Source: Comamonas sp. lk (lineage in GTDB: Bacteria; Pseudomonadota; Gammaproteobacteria; Burkholderiales; Burkholderiaceae_C). Taken from it: DNA of 64,000 nt. The notes under the pieces were generated by a model. The model did no database searches. It was not told the origin of the DNA and worked only from the letters and a program-made list of their open reading frames with translations. A program made the position numbers and the translations under genes. This document shows positions 1 through 10,594 of this stretch, piece after piece. The stretch covers positions 186,001-250,000 of the forward strand of contig CAMELV010000001.1 in assembly GCA_945925985.1 (NCBI GenBank). Reading direction: 5' to 3'. Each line of letters begins with the position of its first letter. Position 1 is the stretch's first letter.

Positions 1-2
1 CC

Positions 3-881
3 GCCTACGCCGGCGCCAAGGCCCGGGTGTTTGGCCAACAGGCCTTGATGGTCCTCAACCGCGACGACCCGCTGGTGATGGCCCTGTTGCCCGAACCGAG
101 CCGGGCCCGGCTGCAGCGCCCGCAGTGGCGCGAGCACATCACCTTTGGTGGCGACCTGCCGCAGCGCCCGGGTGACTTCGGTATCGAAGCGGTCAATGGC
201 ATGGTCTGGTTGGTGCGCGCGCTGGAGGCCGACGAGACCCTCAAGCCGCGTAAAGGCGAAGCGCTGGAGCTGCACCTGCAACGGCTGATGCCAGCCGACG
301 CCCTTCGCATCCGTGGCCTGCACAACGCCTTGAATGCCCTGGCCGCCTTGGCATTAAGCCAGGCCGCCGGCTGTGCCTTGGGTCCGTTGTTGTATGGGCT
401 GCGCGAGTACCGTGGCGAGCCGCACCGGGTAGAGGCAGTCGCCGTCGTGCAAGAGGTGACGTATTTTGACGACAGCAAGGGCACCAATGTCGGCGCCACA
501 GTGGCTGCCTTGAACGGCCTGGGTCAGGAGCAGCGCCTGATTGCGATTCTGGGCGGCGTCGGCAAGGGGCAGGACTTTGCCCCGCTGGCCGAGCCCGTGG
601 CCCGTCATGCGCGCGCGGTGGTCTTGATCGGTCGCGATGCGCCGCTGATCCATGCGGCCCTGGCGCAGTCCGGCGTGCCCTTGTTTGAGGCCAGTTCCAT
701 GGGCGATGCAGTCGCTCGTGCGGCTGGCTTGGCCCATGCCGGAGACGCGGTCCTGATGTCGCCGGCCTGCGCCAGCTTTGACATGTTCGACAACTACGAG
801 CACCGGGGCCATGCCTTTGCCGCGGCCGTGCAGGCACTGGCCGACGAGGTTGGTGTGATGAGCTTGGGGGCTGCTGCATGA
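3..881 (+). CDS. murD: UDP-N-acetylmuramoyl-L-alanine--D-glutamate ligase MurD (5' truncated by window edge)
   Basis: This is the C-terminal two thirds of MurD, the cytoplasmic ATP-dependent ligase that adds D-glutamate to UDP-MurNAc-L-Ala. The frame is open from base 3, so the start and the P-loop lie outside the window. Visible family features are the central-domain [11 protein letters not shown] segment (about 318-350) and the C-terminal-domain FDDSKGTN motif (about 467-490), where MurD binds substrate. The next gene, ftsW, starts inside the stop codon (ATGA at 878-881), as is usual in dcw clusters. The call rests on these motifs and on the order that follows. Confidence 0.96.
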   Translation, partial: AYAGAKARVFGQQALMVLNRDDPLVMALLPEPSRARLQRPQWREHITFGGDLPQRPGDFGIEAVNGMVWLVRALEADETLKPRKGEALELHLQRLMPADALRIRGLHNALNALAALALSQAAGCALGPLLYGLREYRGEPHRVEAVAVVQEVTYFDDSKGTNVGATVAALNGLGQEQRLIAILGGVGKGQDFAPLAEPVARHARAVVLIGRDAPLIHAALAQSGVPLFEASSMGDAVARAAGLAHAGDAVLMSPACASFDMFDNYEHRGHAFAAAVQALADEVGVMSLGAAA

Positions 882-2134
882 GCGCGCAGACGGGTCTGCT
901 GCAAGGTTGGATTGGCGGGTTGCGCAAACCGGCGGCTGATGTGCTGCCCGTGCGCCTGAGCGGCACGCGCCGCATGGATACGGTCAACCTGCCCAGCACG
1001 GTGAGCGGTGTCGACCAGGCCCTGGTCTGGGTCACGGTGACCCTCATGCTGTGGGGCTTGGTGATGGTGTACTCGGCCTCGATTGCCATGCCGGATAGCC
1101 CGCGTTTTGCCCGCTACACGCACAGCTATTTCTTGACCCGCCACGTGATGTGGCTGTCGCTGGGCGCCATCGCCGCCTTGGTGGCGTTCCAGGTGCCAGT
1201 GGCGCGCTGGGAAACGTCGGCGCGCTGGCTGTTCGTGGCCTCACTGGTGCTGCTGGTGTTGGTGTTGATACCCAATGTCGGCAAAGTGGTCAATGGTGCG
1301 CGGCGCTGGATCGCGCTCGGGCCGATCGGCTTTCAGCCGTCTGAGCTGGCCAAATTCGCCGTGCTGCTGTATGCGGCCGACTATATGGTGCGCAAGATGG
1401 AAGTGAAAGACCGCTTCCTGCGCCATGTGACACCTATGGGGGCTGCGGTCGCGCTGGTCGGGGTGCTGTTGCTGGCTGAGCCCGACATGGGGGCCTTCAT
1501 GGTGATCGCCGTGATTGCCATGGGCATCTTGTTCCTGGGTGGCGTCAATGCCCGCATGTTCTTTGTGATCGCTTTTGGGCTGCTGGTGGCCTTTGGCCTG
1601 ATGATCGCCGTGAGCGATTGGCGGGCCGAACGCATCTTTGCCTACCTGGACCCGTGGAGTCAGAAAAATGCCCTGGCCAAGGGCTTTCAGCTGACGCATT
1701 CGTTGATTGCCATTGGTCGTGGCGAGATCTTTGGCGTGGGACTGGGCGGCAGCGTCGAGAAATTGCATTGGCTGCCAGAGGCGCATACCGACTTTCTGTT
1801 GGCGGTGATTGGCGAAGAGTTCGGCCTGGTGGGGGTGCTGTGCGTGCTTGGCCTGTTTTTGTGGCTGACCAGGCGCATCATGCACATCGGTCGCCAGTCG
1901 ATCGCGCTGGACCGGGTGTTTGCCGGGTTGGTGGCCCAGGGTGTGGGAATCTGGGTGGGCTTCCAGTCCTTCATCAATATGGGGGTGAACCTGGGTGCTC
2001 TGCCGACCAAGGGCCTGACGCTGCCGCTGATGAGTTATGGCGGCTCCGCTATTTTGGTCAACCTGATTGCCGTCGCTGTGGTGCTGCGCATTGACCACGA
2101 AAACCGCATTCTGATGCACGGGGGGCGGGTATGA
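878..2134 (+). CDS. ftsW: Septal peptidoglycan glycosyltransferase FtsW (SEDS family)
   Basis: A 418-residue polytopic inner-membrane protein of the SEDS family. FtsW polymerises lipid II at the division septum together with FtsI. Its first ~45 residues are cytoplasmic, followed by about ten hydrophobic segments. The conserved [14 protein letters not shown] block holds the Asp that is essential in SEDS enzymes, and the C-terminal PLMSYGGSA motif is typical of FtsW and RodA. It overlaps murD by ATGA and is itself overlapped by murG (2131-2134), which indicates translational coupling. Its place between murD and murG separates it from the second SEDS gene at 19742, called rodA. Confidence 0.97.
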   Translation: MSAQTGLLQGWIGGLRKPAADVLPVRLSGTRRMDTVNLPSTVSGVDQALVWVTVTLMLWGLVMVYSASIAMPDSPRFARYTHSYFLTRHVMWLSLGAIAALVAFQVPVARWETSARWLFVASLVLLVLVLIPNVGKVVNGARRWIALGPIGFQPSELAKFAVLLYAADYMVRKMEVKDRFLRHVTPMGAAVALVGVLLLAEPDMGAFMVIAVIAMGILFLGGVNARMFFVIAFGLLVAFGLMIAVSDWRAERIFAYLDPWSQKNALAKGFQLTHSLIAIGRGEIFGVGLGGSVEKLHWLPEAHTDFLLAVIGEEFGLVGVLCVLGLFLWLTRRIMHIGRQSIALDRVFAGLVAQGVGIWVGFQSFINMGVNLGALPTKGLTLPLMSYGGSAILVNLIAVAVVLRIDHENRILMHGGRV

Positions 2135-3204
2135 AAAGCGCCTTGATCATGGCCGGCGGCACGGGCGGGCACATTTTCCCGGGGCTGGCGGTGGCGCAGG
2201 CGCTGCGCGAACGCGGCTGGCGCGTGCACTGGCTGGGTGGCACCGGCAGCCCCAGCCAACCCAGCATGGAAAGCCAGCTGGTACCGCCACAGGGCTTTGC
2301 TTTTGAGGCCATTGATTTCTCGGGCGTGCGAGGCAAAGGCTTGCTCACGCTGGCGTTGTTGCCGCTGCGGCTGCTGCGCGCTTTTTGGCAGGCGCTGCAG
2401 GTGGTGCGCCGGGTCAAGCCAGACGTGGTGGTGGGGCTGGGGGGCTTCATCAGCTTTCCGGGCGGCATGATGGGGGTGCTGTGGGGCAAGCCGCTGGTCC
2501 TGCATGAGCAAAACTCGGTCGCGGGACTGGCCAACAAGGTGCTGGCTGGTGTGGCCGATGCCATCTTCACCGCCTTCCCCCAGGTTCTGGCCAAGGGGCT
2601 ATGGGTCGGTAATCCGCTGCGCAGCGCTTTTCTTGGGATACCCGAGCCGGCTCACCGCTTTGCCGGGCGCAGCGGGCCGCTGCGGGTGCTGGTGCTGGGC
2701 GGCAGCCTGGGCGCGCGCGCCCTCAATGACCTCGTGCCACGCGCCTTGGCGTTGTTGCCGCCGGAGCAGCAGCCGCAGGTCACGCACCAGAGCGGCCAGC
2801 GCCAGATCGACGACCTGCGGGCCAACTACGCAGCCGCTGGCGTGAAGGCCGAGCTCACCCCCTTCATTGACAACACGGCGCAGGCTTTTGCAGAGGCCGA
2901 CCTGGTGATCTGCCGCGCCGGCGCCAGCACGGTGACCGAGCTGGCCGCCGTCGGCGCGGCGGCGGTGTTCGTGCCGTTCCCGTCGGCGGTGGACGACCAC
3001 CAGACCCATAACGCCCGTTTTTTGGTCAGCCAGGGTGCCGGCTGGCTGCTGCCGCAGCCGGGTTTGACGCCGCAACGGCTGGCCGCGATGCTGGCCACCT
3101 TGACCCGCGAAGAGCTGCTGGCCTGCGCCACTCGGGCCCGCGAGTTGGCCAAAACCGAGGCCACCAACGCGTTGGTGGCCGCCTGCGAGGCATTAACCCC
3201 ATGA
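2131..3204 (+). CDS. murG: UDP-GlcNAc:undecaprenyl-PP-MurNAc-pentapeptide GlcNAc transferase MurG
   Basis: A 357-residue GT28 glycosyltransferase that converts lipid I to lipid II on the inner face of the cytoplasmic membrane. The N-terminal glycine-rich loop reads [20 protein letters not shown] and GGSLGA follow, and the C-terminal UDP-GlcNAc site appears as [12 protein letters not shown]. Length matches the family. The start overlaps the ftsW stop and the end overlaps the murC start by four bases. Confidence 0.98.
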   Translation: MKSALIMAGGTGGHIFPGLAVAQALRERGWRVHWLGGTGSPSQPSMESQLVPPQGFAFEAIDFSGVRGKGLLTLALLPLRLLRAFWQALQVVRRVKPDVVVGLGGFISFPGGMMGVLWGKPLVLHEQNSVAGLANKVLAGVADAIFTAFPQVLAKGLWVGNPLRSAFLGIPEPAHRFAGRSGPLRVLVLGGSLGARALNDLVPRALALLPPEQQPQVTHQSGQRQIDDLRANYAAAGVKAELTPFIDNTAQAFAEADLVICRAGASTVTELAAVGAAAVFVPFPSAVDDHQTHNARFLVSQGAGWLLPQPGLTPQRLAAMLATLTREELLACATRARELAKTEATNALVAACEALTP

Positions 3205-4634
3205 AGCACGCTGTGCGCCATATCCATTTTGTTGGCATCGGCGGCGCCGGTATGTCGGGCATTGCCGAGGTGCTGCTGAACCTGGGCTATGAGATCTCGG
3301 GCTCTGACCTGGCCGACAGCGCCACCCTGCGCCGGTTGGCGGGTCTGGGGATACAGACCCAGGTGGGTCACCTGGCCAGCCATGTGGCCGGCGCTGACGC
3401 GGTCGTCACCTCAACCGCCGTGAAGGCCGACAACCCCGAGGTGTTGGCCGCGCGGCAGCGGCGCATTCCAGTGGTGCCGCGCGCCCTGATGTTGGCCGAA
3501 CTGATGCGCCTGAAGCGGGGCATTGCCATCGCCGGCACCCACGGCAAGACCACCACCACCAGCCTGGTGGCCAGTGTGCTGGCAGAGGCCGGCCTGGACC
3601 CCACCTTTGTGATTGGTGGCCGGCTCAACAGTGCCGGCGCCAACGCCCGGCTGGGCCAGGGTGATTACATCGTGGTCGAGGCCGACGAATCTGACGCCTC
3701 GTTCCTCAACCTGTTACCGGTCATGGCGGTGGTGACCAACATCGACGCCGACCACATGGAGACCTACGGGCACGACTTTGGCCGGCTCAAGCAGGCCTTT
3801 GTTGACTTTTTGCACCGCATGCCTTTTTACGGCACAGCGGTCCTGTGCACTGACGACGCCGCCATCCGTGAGATCGTGCCCCAGGTCACCTGCCCGGTCA
3901 CCAGCTACGGGTTCGAAGAAGGCGCCCAGGTGCGGGCTGTTGAGGTGCGCGCGGTGGGCGGGCAGATGCAGTTCACGGTGCAGCGCCGCAACGGCGTGGT
4001 GCTGCCCGACCTACCGGTGGTGCTGAATCTGCCAGGCCGACACAATGTGCTCAATGCGCTGGCGGCCATCGCGGTGGCCGTCGAGCTCAATGTGCCAGAC
4101 GACGCCGTCCAGCAGGCACTGGCTAATTTCAAGGGCGTGGGACGCCGATTCCAGCGCTATGGCGAAGTCGCGGCCAGCACTGGCGGCAGTTTTACGCTGG
4201 TCGATGACTATGGTCACCACCCGGTCGAGATGGCAGCCACCTTGGCGGCGGCACGCGGTGCCTTCCCTGGGCGGCGCCTCCTGCTGGCGTTTCAGCCCCA
4301 CCGCTACACCCGAACGCGGGATTGTTTTGAAGATTTCGTGCGGGTGATCGGTTCGGCCGACGCCGTTCTGCTGACCGAGGTCTACGCCGCCGGCGAAGCC
4401 CCGATCGTCGCAGCAGACGGCCGCAGCCTGGCGCGGGCGTTGCGGGTGGCGGGCCGGCTGGAGCCACAGTTTGTCGACGACATTGCCCATCTGCCACAAG
4501 CCATTGCCGACTACGCCCGCGCCGGTGACGTGGTCTTGTGCATGGGCGCCGGCTCCATCGGCGGTGTGCCAGCACGTGTGCTGAGTTTGCTATCAATTAC
4601 AGAGCATAAAACCCAGGAGGGACATGGGTTGTGA
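3201..4634 (+). CDS. murC: UDP-N-acetylmuramate--L-alanine ligase MurC
   Basis: A 477-residue Mur ligase that adds L-alanine to UDP-MurNAc. It shows an N-terminal Rossmann motif [15 protein letters not shown], the ATP P-loop GTHGKTTTT and the C-terminal-domain motif DDYGHHPVE. The last ~15 codons (about 4586-4634) lie in an AT-rich stretch containing TTTGCTATCAATT that resembles part of the dispersed repeat seen elsewhere in the window, so the natural C-terminus may have been replaced or extended. It overlaps murG upstream and ddl downstream by four bases each. Confidence 0.97.
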   Translation: MKHAVRHIHFVGIGGAGMSGIAEVLLNLGYEISGSDLADSATLRRLAGLGIQTQVGHLASHVAGADAVVTSTAVKADNPEVLAARQRRIPVVPRALMLAELMRLKRGIAIAGTHGKTTTTSLVASVLAEAGLDPTFVIGGRLNSAGANARLGQGDYIVVEADESDASFLNLLPVMAVVTNIDADHMETYGHDFGRLKQAFVDFLHRMPFYGTAVLCTDDAAIREIVPQVTCPVTSYGFEEGAQVRAVEVRAVGGQMQFTVQRRNGVVLPDLPVVLNLPGRHNVLNALAAIAVAVELNVPDDAVQQALANFKGVGRRFQRYGEVAASTGGSFTLVDDYGHHPVEMAATLAAARGAFPGRRLLLAFQPHRYTRTRDCFEDFVRVIGSADAVLLTEVYAAGEAPIVAADGRSLARALRVAGRLEPQFVDDIAHLPQAIADYARAGDVVLCMGAGSIGGVPARVLSLLSITEHKTQEGHGL

Positions 4635-5611
4635 GCCAATTTGATGTTGGAAAAGTAGCGATTCTGATGGGCGGCACCTCGGCCGAGCGCGAGGTCTCGC
4701 TCATGTCGGGTCAGGGCGTGCTGCAGGCCTTGCGTTCCATCGGGGTCGACGCCTACGCCTTTGACCCGGCTGAGCGCGGCCTGGCCGAGTTGCGGCGCGA
4801 CGGCTTTGCCCGCTGTTTCATTGCCCTGCACGGGCGCTACGGTGAAGACGGCACGGTGCAGGGCGCGCTGGAGCTGCTCGGCATGCCCTACACCGGCTCA
4901 GGTGTGATGGCGTCGAGTATCGCCATGGACAAGGTCATGACCAAGCGACTCTGGCACGCGCAGGGCCTGCCGACACCGGCCCATGTGCTGCTGCCAGGGG
5001 ACGCCTTGCCTGCCGGCCAACTGGCGGCCGTCTGCCAGCAATTGGGTCTGCCGCTGATCGTCAAGCCGCCGCACGAGGGCTCGTCGATCGGTGTCAGCAA
5101 GGTTGCGCAGGCCGAGCAGTTGGCGCCGGCAGTTCAACTGGCCGCCCGCTATGACGCCGAGGTGCTGTGCGAGGCCTTTATCGAGGGCGAAGAGGTGACC
5201 TGCCCGGTGCTGGGCAGCGGGGCTCAGTCGCGCACGCTGCCGGTGGTGCGTATTCAGGCGCCGCAGGGGGCCTATGACTACCAGAACAAATACTTTACCG
5301 ACGTGGTGCAGTACCACTGCCCCAGCGGCCTGCCTGCAGCCGAGGAAGACGAGATTTCCCGCATCGTGCTGGCGGCCTACCGTGCCCTGGGCTGCCGTGG
5401 CTGGGGCCGCGCCGATTTGATGATCCGGGCCAGCGACCGCCAGCCCTTCTTGCTGGAGATGAACACCTCGCCCGGCATGACCACGCACTCACTGGTGCCG
5501 ATGTCGGCGCGGGCTGCGGGCATCGACTACCCGGCCCTGTGCCTGGCTGTTTTGGAGCAAGCCACGCTGGACTATGCGCGGGCGCCTGTTGCGGCCGGGA
5601 CGCTGCCATGA
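4631..5611 (+). CDS. ddl: D-alanine--D-alanine ligase
   Basis: A 326-residue ATP-grasp enzyme that joins two D-alanines for the pentapeptide stem. The start is GTG at 4631, overlapping the murC stop (GTGA), with an AGGAGG Shine-Dalgarno at 4615-4620. Features are the N-terminal [14 protein letters not shown] loop, [12 protein letters not shown], and the C-terminal metal and substrate motif EMNTSPGMT. DdlB is the usual form within dcw clusters. Confidence 0.97.
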   Translation: MSQFDVGKVAILMGGTSAEREVSLMSGQGVLQALRSIGVDAYAFDPAERGLAELRRDGFARCFIALHGRYGEDGTVQGALELLGMPYTGSGVMASSIAMDKVMTKRLWHAQGLPTPAHVLLPGDALPAGQLAAVCQQLGLPLIVKPPHEGSSIGVSKVAQAEQLAPAVQLAARYDAEVLCEAFIEGEEVTCPVLGSGAQSRTLPVVRIQAPQGAYDYQNKYFTDVVQYHCPSGLPAAEEDEISRIVLAAYRALGCRGWGRADLMIRASDRQPFLLEMNTSPGMTTHSLVPMSARAAGIDYPALCLAVLEQATLDYARAPVAAGTLP

Positions 5612-6387
5612 ACAAAACCCTGCCTGTCGACATCCGGCTGATGCAACTCACAGCGCAAGGCTTGTGGCTTGTCTTCGCTGGGCTGGTGCTGGCGGGCACG
5701 GTCGTCTTTGTCTCGCGGCATGCCGCCTTTGCGCTACGTGGTATCACGATCAGCGGCGATGTCACCCACAACAATGCCCTGACGCTGCGGGCCAACGTGG
5801 CGCCGCACCTGAGCGGTACATTTTTCACACTTGATCTGGGGCGTGCCAGGAGCGCCTTTGAGGCAGTGCCCTGGGTGCGCCAAGCGGTGGTGCAGCGTGA
5901 ATTTCCGAACCGCTTACGGGTGCGGTTGCAGGAGCACCAGGCGGTGGCGTATTGGGGGTTGGAGGGGGAGTCCCGCCTGGTCAATAGCTTTGGCGAGGTA
6001 TTTGAGGCCAACGTCGGCGAGGTGGAGCACGATGGCCTGCCTCGTCTGCAAGGGCCAGACGGCCAGTCGGCCCAAGCTTGGGAGGCGTTCCAGGCCTTGC
6101 AGCCCCTGTTCGAGTCGATGGACCTGGCCTTGGAGCAGCTCGATCTGAGCGGCCGCGGCAGTTGGCGCGCACGGCTCGACACCGGCGCGGTGATCGAACT
6201 CGGCGCCGGCAGCCTGCCCGAGGTGCAGGCCCGCACCCAGACATTTTTGAAGTCGCTGACCCAGGTCAGCGCGCGTTATGGGCGCAAGCCCGAGGCGCTG
6301 GAGACGGCGGATTTGCGCCATCGGGACGGTTATGCCCTGCGAATGCGTGGTGTAACGACCCTGGCGCAGGATGCAAGCAAAAAGTAG
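5608..6387 (+). CDS. ftsQ: Cell division protein FtsQ
   Basis: A 259-residue bitopic divisome protein linking early and late division proteins. I chose the ATG at 5608, which overlaps the ddl stop, over a longer in-frame start at 5539 inside ddl. A short cytoplasmic N-terminus and one membrane segment (about residues 15-36) come first. A periplasmic POTRA domain follows ([16 protein letters not shown] onward), then the FtsQ/DivIB region with the ...[23 protein letters not shown]... pattern. ftsA follows after 28 bases. Confidence 0.95.
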   Translation: MNKTLPVDIRLMQLTAQGLWLVFAGLVLAGTVVFVSRHAAFALRGITISGDVTHNNALTLRANVAPHLSGTFFTLDLGRARSAFEAVPWVRQAVVQREFPNRLRVRLQEHQAVAYWGLEGESRLVNSFGEVFEANVGEVEHDGLPRLQGPDGQSAQAWEAFQALQPLFESMDLALEQLDLSGRGSWRARLDTGAVIELGAGSLPEVQARTQTFLKSLTQVSARYGRKPEALETADLRHRDGYALRMRGVTTLAQDASKK

Positions 6388-6415
6388 TGGCAACCCCAAC
6401 AGCAGGTGACGACAT

Positions 6416-7645
6416 ATGGCGAAAGAATACAAAGACTTGGTCGTAGGCCTTGACATTGGTACCTCCAAGGTCATGGCCGTTGTGGCCGAAGTGCTGCCCA
6501 ACGGCGAGCTCAAGCTCGCCGGCCTGGGCATCGCCGCCAGCAACGGGCTCAAGCGTGGCGTGGTGGTCAACATCGACGCCACGGTGCAGAGCATCCAGCA
6601 GGCGCTCAAGGAGGCCGAGCTCATGGCTGATTGCAAGATCACCCGGGTCTACACCGGCATCACTGGCAGTCACATCCGAGGCATGAACTCCAGCGGCATG
6701 GTGGCCATCAAAGACCGCGAGGTCACCGCCGCCGACGTGGCCCGGGTGGTTGAGACCGCCAAGGCGATCAACATCTCGACCGACCAGCGGCTGCTGCTGG
6801 TCGAGCCGCAAGAGTTCATCATCGACGGCCAGGATGTGCGCGAACCGATTGGCATGAGCGGTATCCGGCTCGAGGCCAAGGTACACATCGTGACCGGCGC
6901 CCAGAGTGCGGCCGAAAACATCATCAAGTGCGTGCGCCGCTGCGGGCTGGAGGTGGAGCAGTTGATGCTCAACCCGCTGGCCAGTAGCCTGTCGGTCCTG
7001 ACCGAGGACGAGCGCGAGCTCGGTGTGGCGCTGGTCGATATCGGCGCCGGCACCACCGACATTGCCATTTTTACCAACGGCGCCATTCGACACACCGCCG
7101 TGATCCCGATTGCCGGCGACCTGATCACCAGCGACATTGCCATGGCTCTGCGCACACCCACCAAAGACGCCGAAGACATCAAGGTGGAAAACGGCTACGC
7201 CAAGCAGTTGCTGGCTGACCCGAACACGCAGGTCGAGGTGCCCGGCCTGGGCGACCGGGCCCCGCGCATGCTCAGCCGTCAGGCCCTGGCCGGTGTGATC
7301 GAGCCGCGCGTCGAAGAGATTTTCCAGCTGGTGCACCAGGTGCTGCGGGACTCCGGCTTTGAAGAAATGCTCTCAAGCGGCATCGTGTTGACCGGCGGCA
7401 GCTGCATCATGCCGGGCATGGTGGAGCTGGGCGAAGATATTTTCCTCAAGCCGGTACGCCGGGGCATCCCCAAGTACGTTAGCGCGCTGGCCGACATGGT
7501 GGCACAACCGCGCGCCGCCACCGTGATGGGGCTACTTGAAGAGGCGCGCATGGCCCGGCTGCGCGGTTTCAAGGTCGCGCAAAAAAATGGCTCTATGAAA
7601 ACAGCAGTCGGCCAGTTCAAGGACTGGTTTACCAGGGTATTTTGA
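6416..7645 (+). CDS. ftsA: Cell division protein FtsA (actin-like FtsZ membrane anchor)
   Basis: A 409-residue actin-fold ATPase that tethers FtsZ filaments to the membrane and recruits the divisome. The N-terminal phosphate-1 motif is GLDIGTSKVMAV, with VDIGAGTTDIAIF in the middle and LTGGSCIMPGM near the C-terminus. The end, QFKDWFTRVF, fits the amphipathic membrane-targeting helix of FtsA. It lies between ftsQ and ftsZ as expected. Confidence 0.97.
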   Translation: MAKEYKDLVVGLDIGTSKVMAVVAEVLPNGELKLAGLGIAASNGLKRGVVVNIDATVQSIQQALKEAELMADCKITRVYTGITGSHIRGMNSSGMVAIKDREVTAADVARVVETAKAINISTDQRLLLVEPQEFIIDGQDVREPIGMSGIRLEAKVHIVTGAQSAAENIIKCVRRCGLEVEQLMLNPLASSLSVLTEDERELGVALVDIGAGTTDIAIFTNGAIRHTAVIPIAGDLITSDIAMALRTPTKDAEDIKVENGYAKQLLADPNTQVEVPGLGDRAPRMLSRQALAGVIEPRVEEIFQLVHQVLRDSGFEEMLSSGIVLTGGSCIMPGMVELGEDIFLKPVRRGIPKYVSALADMVAQPRAATVMGLLEEARMARLRGFKVAQKNGSMKTAVGQFKDWFTRVF

Positions 7646-7674
7646 TGGCCTGCCCGAGCTACCAATCCTTGTGG

Positions 7675-7706
7675 CGCCAGCGCGCCAGTCCTCCAGGGCG
7701 CTGGCG
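7675..7706 (+). other. Inverted repeat in the ftsA-ftsZ spacer
   Basis: CGCCAGCGC (7675-7683) pairs perfectly with GCGCTGGCG (7698-7706) across a 14-base loop, in the 158-base gap between ftsA and ftsZ. No T-run follows on the plus strand, so it does not look like a simple intrinsic terminator. It could be an mRNA processing site, a stability element or a weak attenuator that sets the ftsA:ftsZ ratio. The downstream part of the gap becomes AT-rich and carries an AGGAG ribosome site before ftsZ. Confidence 0.55.
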
Positions 7707-7803
7707 GTGTATCGGCCCGCCTGGGTGACCCCGAAGTCGAATTGAAAACAACAGAACCACTTTTTTAGCAACTGCAACTTACTTACTTTCCAGGAGAACA
7801 AAA

Positions 7804-9066
7804 ATGCCTATCGAAATGATCGAAGAAGAAGCTTTCAACCAGGGCACCCGGATCAAAGTCATTGGCGTCGGCGGCGGCGGCGGCAACGCCGTCAGCCACA
7901 TGATCAACAGTGAGGTGCGGGGCGTCGAGTTCATCTGCGCCAACACTGACGCTCAGGTGCTTGATGGCCACGGCGCCCATTGCGTTATTCCGCTTGGCCG
8001 CACCGGCCTCGGCGCCGGCGGCATACCTCAGCGGGGCCGCGAAGCGGCCGAGCTCGCCATTGAGGACATTCGGGCCGCCATCGACGGGGCGCACATGTTG
8101 TTCATCACCGCCGGTATGGGTGGCGGTACCGGCACCGGCGCCGCGCCTGTGATTGCCCGGGTGGCCCGTGAGATGGGCATCCTGACGGTGGGGGTGGTGA
8201 CCAAGCCCTTCGAGTTCGAGGGTGACAAACGCATGAGCAATGCAGAAGCCGGCCTGGCCGAACTGGAGGCCAATGTCGACTCCCTGATCGTGGTGCTCAA
8301 CGAAAAGTTGATGGAAGTGCTGGGCGATGATGCGACCGAGGACGAAGCCTTTGCCCGTGCCAACGACGTGCTCAAAAACGCGGTGGGCGGCATTGCTGAA
8401 ATCATCAACGTGAAGGGCCATGTGAACGTCGACTTTGAAGACGTGCGCACCGTGATGGGCGAGCCGGGCAAGGCCATGATGGGGACCGCCCAAGCCGCCG
8501 GTCCGGACCGGGCCCGTATTGCTGCCGAACAGGCCGTGGCCTGCCCGCTGCTTGAAGGCATTGACCTCTCGGGTGCAAAGGGCGTGCTGGTGCTGATCAC
8601 CGCCGCCAAGGGGTCGCTCAAGTTGCGCGAATCCGGCTTGGCGATGAACACCATTCGGGCTTTTGCCTCGCCTGATGCCCATGTGATCTACGGCACCGCC
8701 CACGACGACTCCCTGGGCGACAACATCCGGGTCACGGTGGTTGCCACTGGCTTGTCGCGCCAGGGCGCCAACCGGGCCAAGCCACAACTGCAAGTGCTGC
8801 GCACCGGTACCGACAACACACCGTTCCATGTGCCGACGCTCAACATCGCCAACGCCTCGGGCGCGCCGGTGGCCTCTCTCGGCGGCGCAGGCGCGTCGGT
8901 ACCCGGCAGTATGGGCAGGGCACAGCCCGACTACCATGACATGAAGCGGCCCAGCGTCTGGCGCCAGCGTGACCGCACTCAGGCCGCGGCCAAAGTCGAT
9001 GCGCTGTCATCTGGCGGCATGGAAGACTTTGAAATCCCCGCCTTTCTGCGCAAGCAAGCCGATTAG
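7804..9066 (+). CDS. ftsZ: Cell division protein FtsZ (tubulin-like GTPase)
   Basis: A 420-residue tubulin homologue that forms the Z-ring. It has the N-terminal GVGGGGGNAVSHM, the GTP-binding tubulin signature GGGTGTGAAP and the T7-loop region (NVDFEDVRTVM). A glycine/alanine-rich linker (about residues 340-400) is followed by the conserved C-terminal peptide DFEIPAFLRKQAD, which binds FtsA and ZipA. A strong CAGGAGAAC ribosome site lies just before ATG 7804, consistent with high expression. Confidence 0.98.
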   Translation: MPIEMIEEEAFNQGTRIKVIGVGGGGGNAVSHMINSEVRGVEFICANTDAQVLDGHGAHCVIPLGRTGLGAGGIPQRGREAAELAIEDIRAAIDGAHMLFITAGMGGGTGTGAAPVIARVAREMGILTVGVVTKPFEFEGDKRMSNAEAGLAELEANVDSLIVVLNEKLMEVLGDDATEDEAFARANDVLKNAVGGIAEIINVKGHVNVDFEDVRTVMGEPGKAMMGTAQAAGPDRARIAAEQAVACPLLEGIDLSGAKGVLVLITAAKGSLKLRESGLAMNTIRAFASPDAHVIYGTAHDDSLGDNIRVTVVATGLSRQGANRAKPQLQVLRTGTDNTPFHVPTLNIANASGAPVASLGGAGASVPGSMGRAQPDYHDMKRPSVWRQRDRTQAAAKVDALSSGGMEDFEIPAFLRKQAD

Positions 9067-9078
9067 TAAAATACAAGG

Positions 9079-10002
9079 GTGCTGCAACAACGAACCCTCA
9101 AAACCCTGACGCGCGCCGTTGGTGTCGGGCTGCACAGCGGGCAGCGGGTAGAGCTGACCCTGCGACCGGCGCAGCCCGATACTGGCATTGTGTTTCGCCG
9201 CGTCGATCTGCCCGAGCCAGTGGACATCATGGTGTCGGCGGCGGCTGTCTCCGACACCCGGCTCGCCAGCACGCTGTCCCACGGCAACGTCAAGGTCCAC
9301 ACGGTGGAGCATCTGATGTCGGCCTGCGCCGGGCTGGGGGTTGACAACCTGTATGTAGACATCACGGCCGAGGAGGTGCCCATCCTCGACGGCTCAGCCG
9401 CGTCTTTTGTGTTTCTACTCCAAAGTGCGGGTATCGTGCTGCAAAATGCACCGCGCCGTTTTATCCGGCTGCTGGCGCCTGTCGAAGTGCGCGAGGGCCT
9501 GGGCGCAGCAGAAAAATGGGCCCGGCTTGAACCCTTTCATGGCTACCGGCTGAGCTTCGAGATTGATTTTTCACACCCGGCGGTGGATGCCACCGGCCAG
9601 CGCGTGGTGTTCGACATGAGCACCGACTCTTACTCGCGCGACATCGCCCGCGCCCGCACCTTCGGCTTCACCAAAGACGTCGAGATGATGCGCGCCAATG
9701 GCCTGGCGCTTGGCGGCGGGCTGGACAACGCCATTGTGATGGACGACTACAAGGTGCTCAACGCCGAAGGCTTGCGCTATGACGACGAGTTCGTCAAGCA
9801 CAAAATCCTGGACGCCATGGGCGACTTGTACCTGGTGGGCAAGCCGCTGCTGGCCAGCTACAGCGCCCGGCGCTCCGGCCACGCGCTCAACAACCGCCTG
9901 CTGCACGAGCTGCTGCGCCGGCCCGAGGCCTGGGATGTGGTGAGCTTTGACGACGAAAAACGCGCACCTTCCGGCTTTGCGCAGCTGGCGCGCGCCTGGT
10001 AA
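9079..10002 (+). CDS. lpxC: UDP-3-O-acyl-N-acetylglucosamine deacetylase LpxC
   Basis: A 307-residue zinc deacetylase that carries out the committed step of lipid A synthesis. Zinc ligands are visible in HTVEHLMSA and [13 protein letters not shown] (H-x3-D). The start is GTG at 9079, giving the conserved N-terminus [28 protein letters not shown] hexamer at 9067-9072 ends only six bases before the start, so a separate near-leaderless transcript is possible besides read-through from ftsZ. It ends the dcw cluster, as in many Proteobacteria. Confidence 0.97.
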   Translation: MLQQRTLKTLTRAVGVGLHSGQRVELTLRPAQPDTGIVFRRVDLPEPVDIMVSAAAVSDTRLASTLSHGNVKVHTVEHLMSACAGLGVDNLYVDITAEEVPILDGSAASFVFLLQSAGIVLQNAPRRFIRLLAPVEVREGLGAAEKWARLEPFHGYRLSFEIDFSHPAVDATGQRVVFDMSTDSYSRDIARARTFGFTKDVEMMRANGLALGGGLDNAIVMDDYKVLNAEGLRYDDEFVKHKILDAMGDLYLVGKPLLASYSARRSGHALNNRLLHELLRRPEAWDVVSFDDEKRAPSGFAQLARAW

Positions 10003-10025
10003 CCGGCGGAGCCCCTGACCCATGC

Positions 10026-10574
10026 TTAGCGGCTGCGCCCTGCCTTGTACTTGCCGCTGCCAGCGCCTAGCACGCCATCGGCCTGGGCCAGCCGGGCCAT
10101 GGCCTTGGCGGCGTGGGCGTGGGTGATGGCCAGGCCCAGGGCATCGGCGGCGTCGGGCCCGGGCAGGCCGGGCAGGGCCAGCAGGCGGCGCACCATCTCC
10201 TGAACCTGTGTTTTGTCGGCCCTGCCGTAGCCCACCACGGCCTGCTTCATCTGCAGGGCGGTGTACTCAGCCACCGGCAGCTGGCGTGACACCAGCGCCG
10301 TGATGCAGGCGCCGCGCGCCTGGCCCAGCAGCAGTGTGGACTGCGGGTTGACGTTGACAAACACGATCTCGACCGAGGCGCAATCCGGTTGGTAGCGCGT
10401 GCTCACCTCTACCAGGCCGTCAAACAGCACCTTCAGGCGCTCCGGCAGTTGGCCTTTGTCCAGGTGGGTGGTGCTGATGGTGCCGCTGGCCACGTAAGCC
10501 AACTCGGCCCCGGTCACATCAATCACGCCAAAGCCGGTGGTGCGCAGGCCGGGGTCGATGCCAAGGATTCGCAT
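10026..10574 (-). CDS. ruvC: Holliday junction resolvase RuvC
   Basis: A 182-residue endonuclease that cuts Holliday junctions during recombination and repair. The N-terminus [19 protein letters not shown] carries the first catalytic Asp. [24 protein letters not shown] holds the central Glu, and the C-terminal [13 protein letters not shown] region carries the last acidic cluster after [15 protein letters not shown]. It is the last gene of a minus-strand operon, 20 bases after mtgA, and converges with lpxC across a 23-base gap. ruvA and ruvB are not in the window. Confidence 0.96.
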   Translation of the reverse strand: MRILGIDPGLRTTGFGVIDVTGAELAYVASGTISTTHLDKGQLPERLKVLFDGLVEVSTRYQPDCASVEIVFVNVNPQSTLLLGQARGACITALVSRQLPVAEYTALQMKQAVVGYGRADKTQVQEMVRRLLALPGLPGPDAADALGLAITHAHAAKAMARLAQADGVLGAGSGKYKAGRSR

Positions 10575-10594
10575 GGTGGGAGATCCGGGGATGT

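Noticed and set aside
7783-8937. A 384-codon open frame on the minus strand opposite ftsZ.
   Set aside because: It lies wholly antisense to ftsZ and its translation is rich in His, Gly and Arg without motifs, as high-GC antisense frames are.
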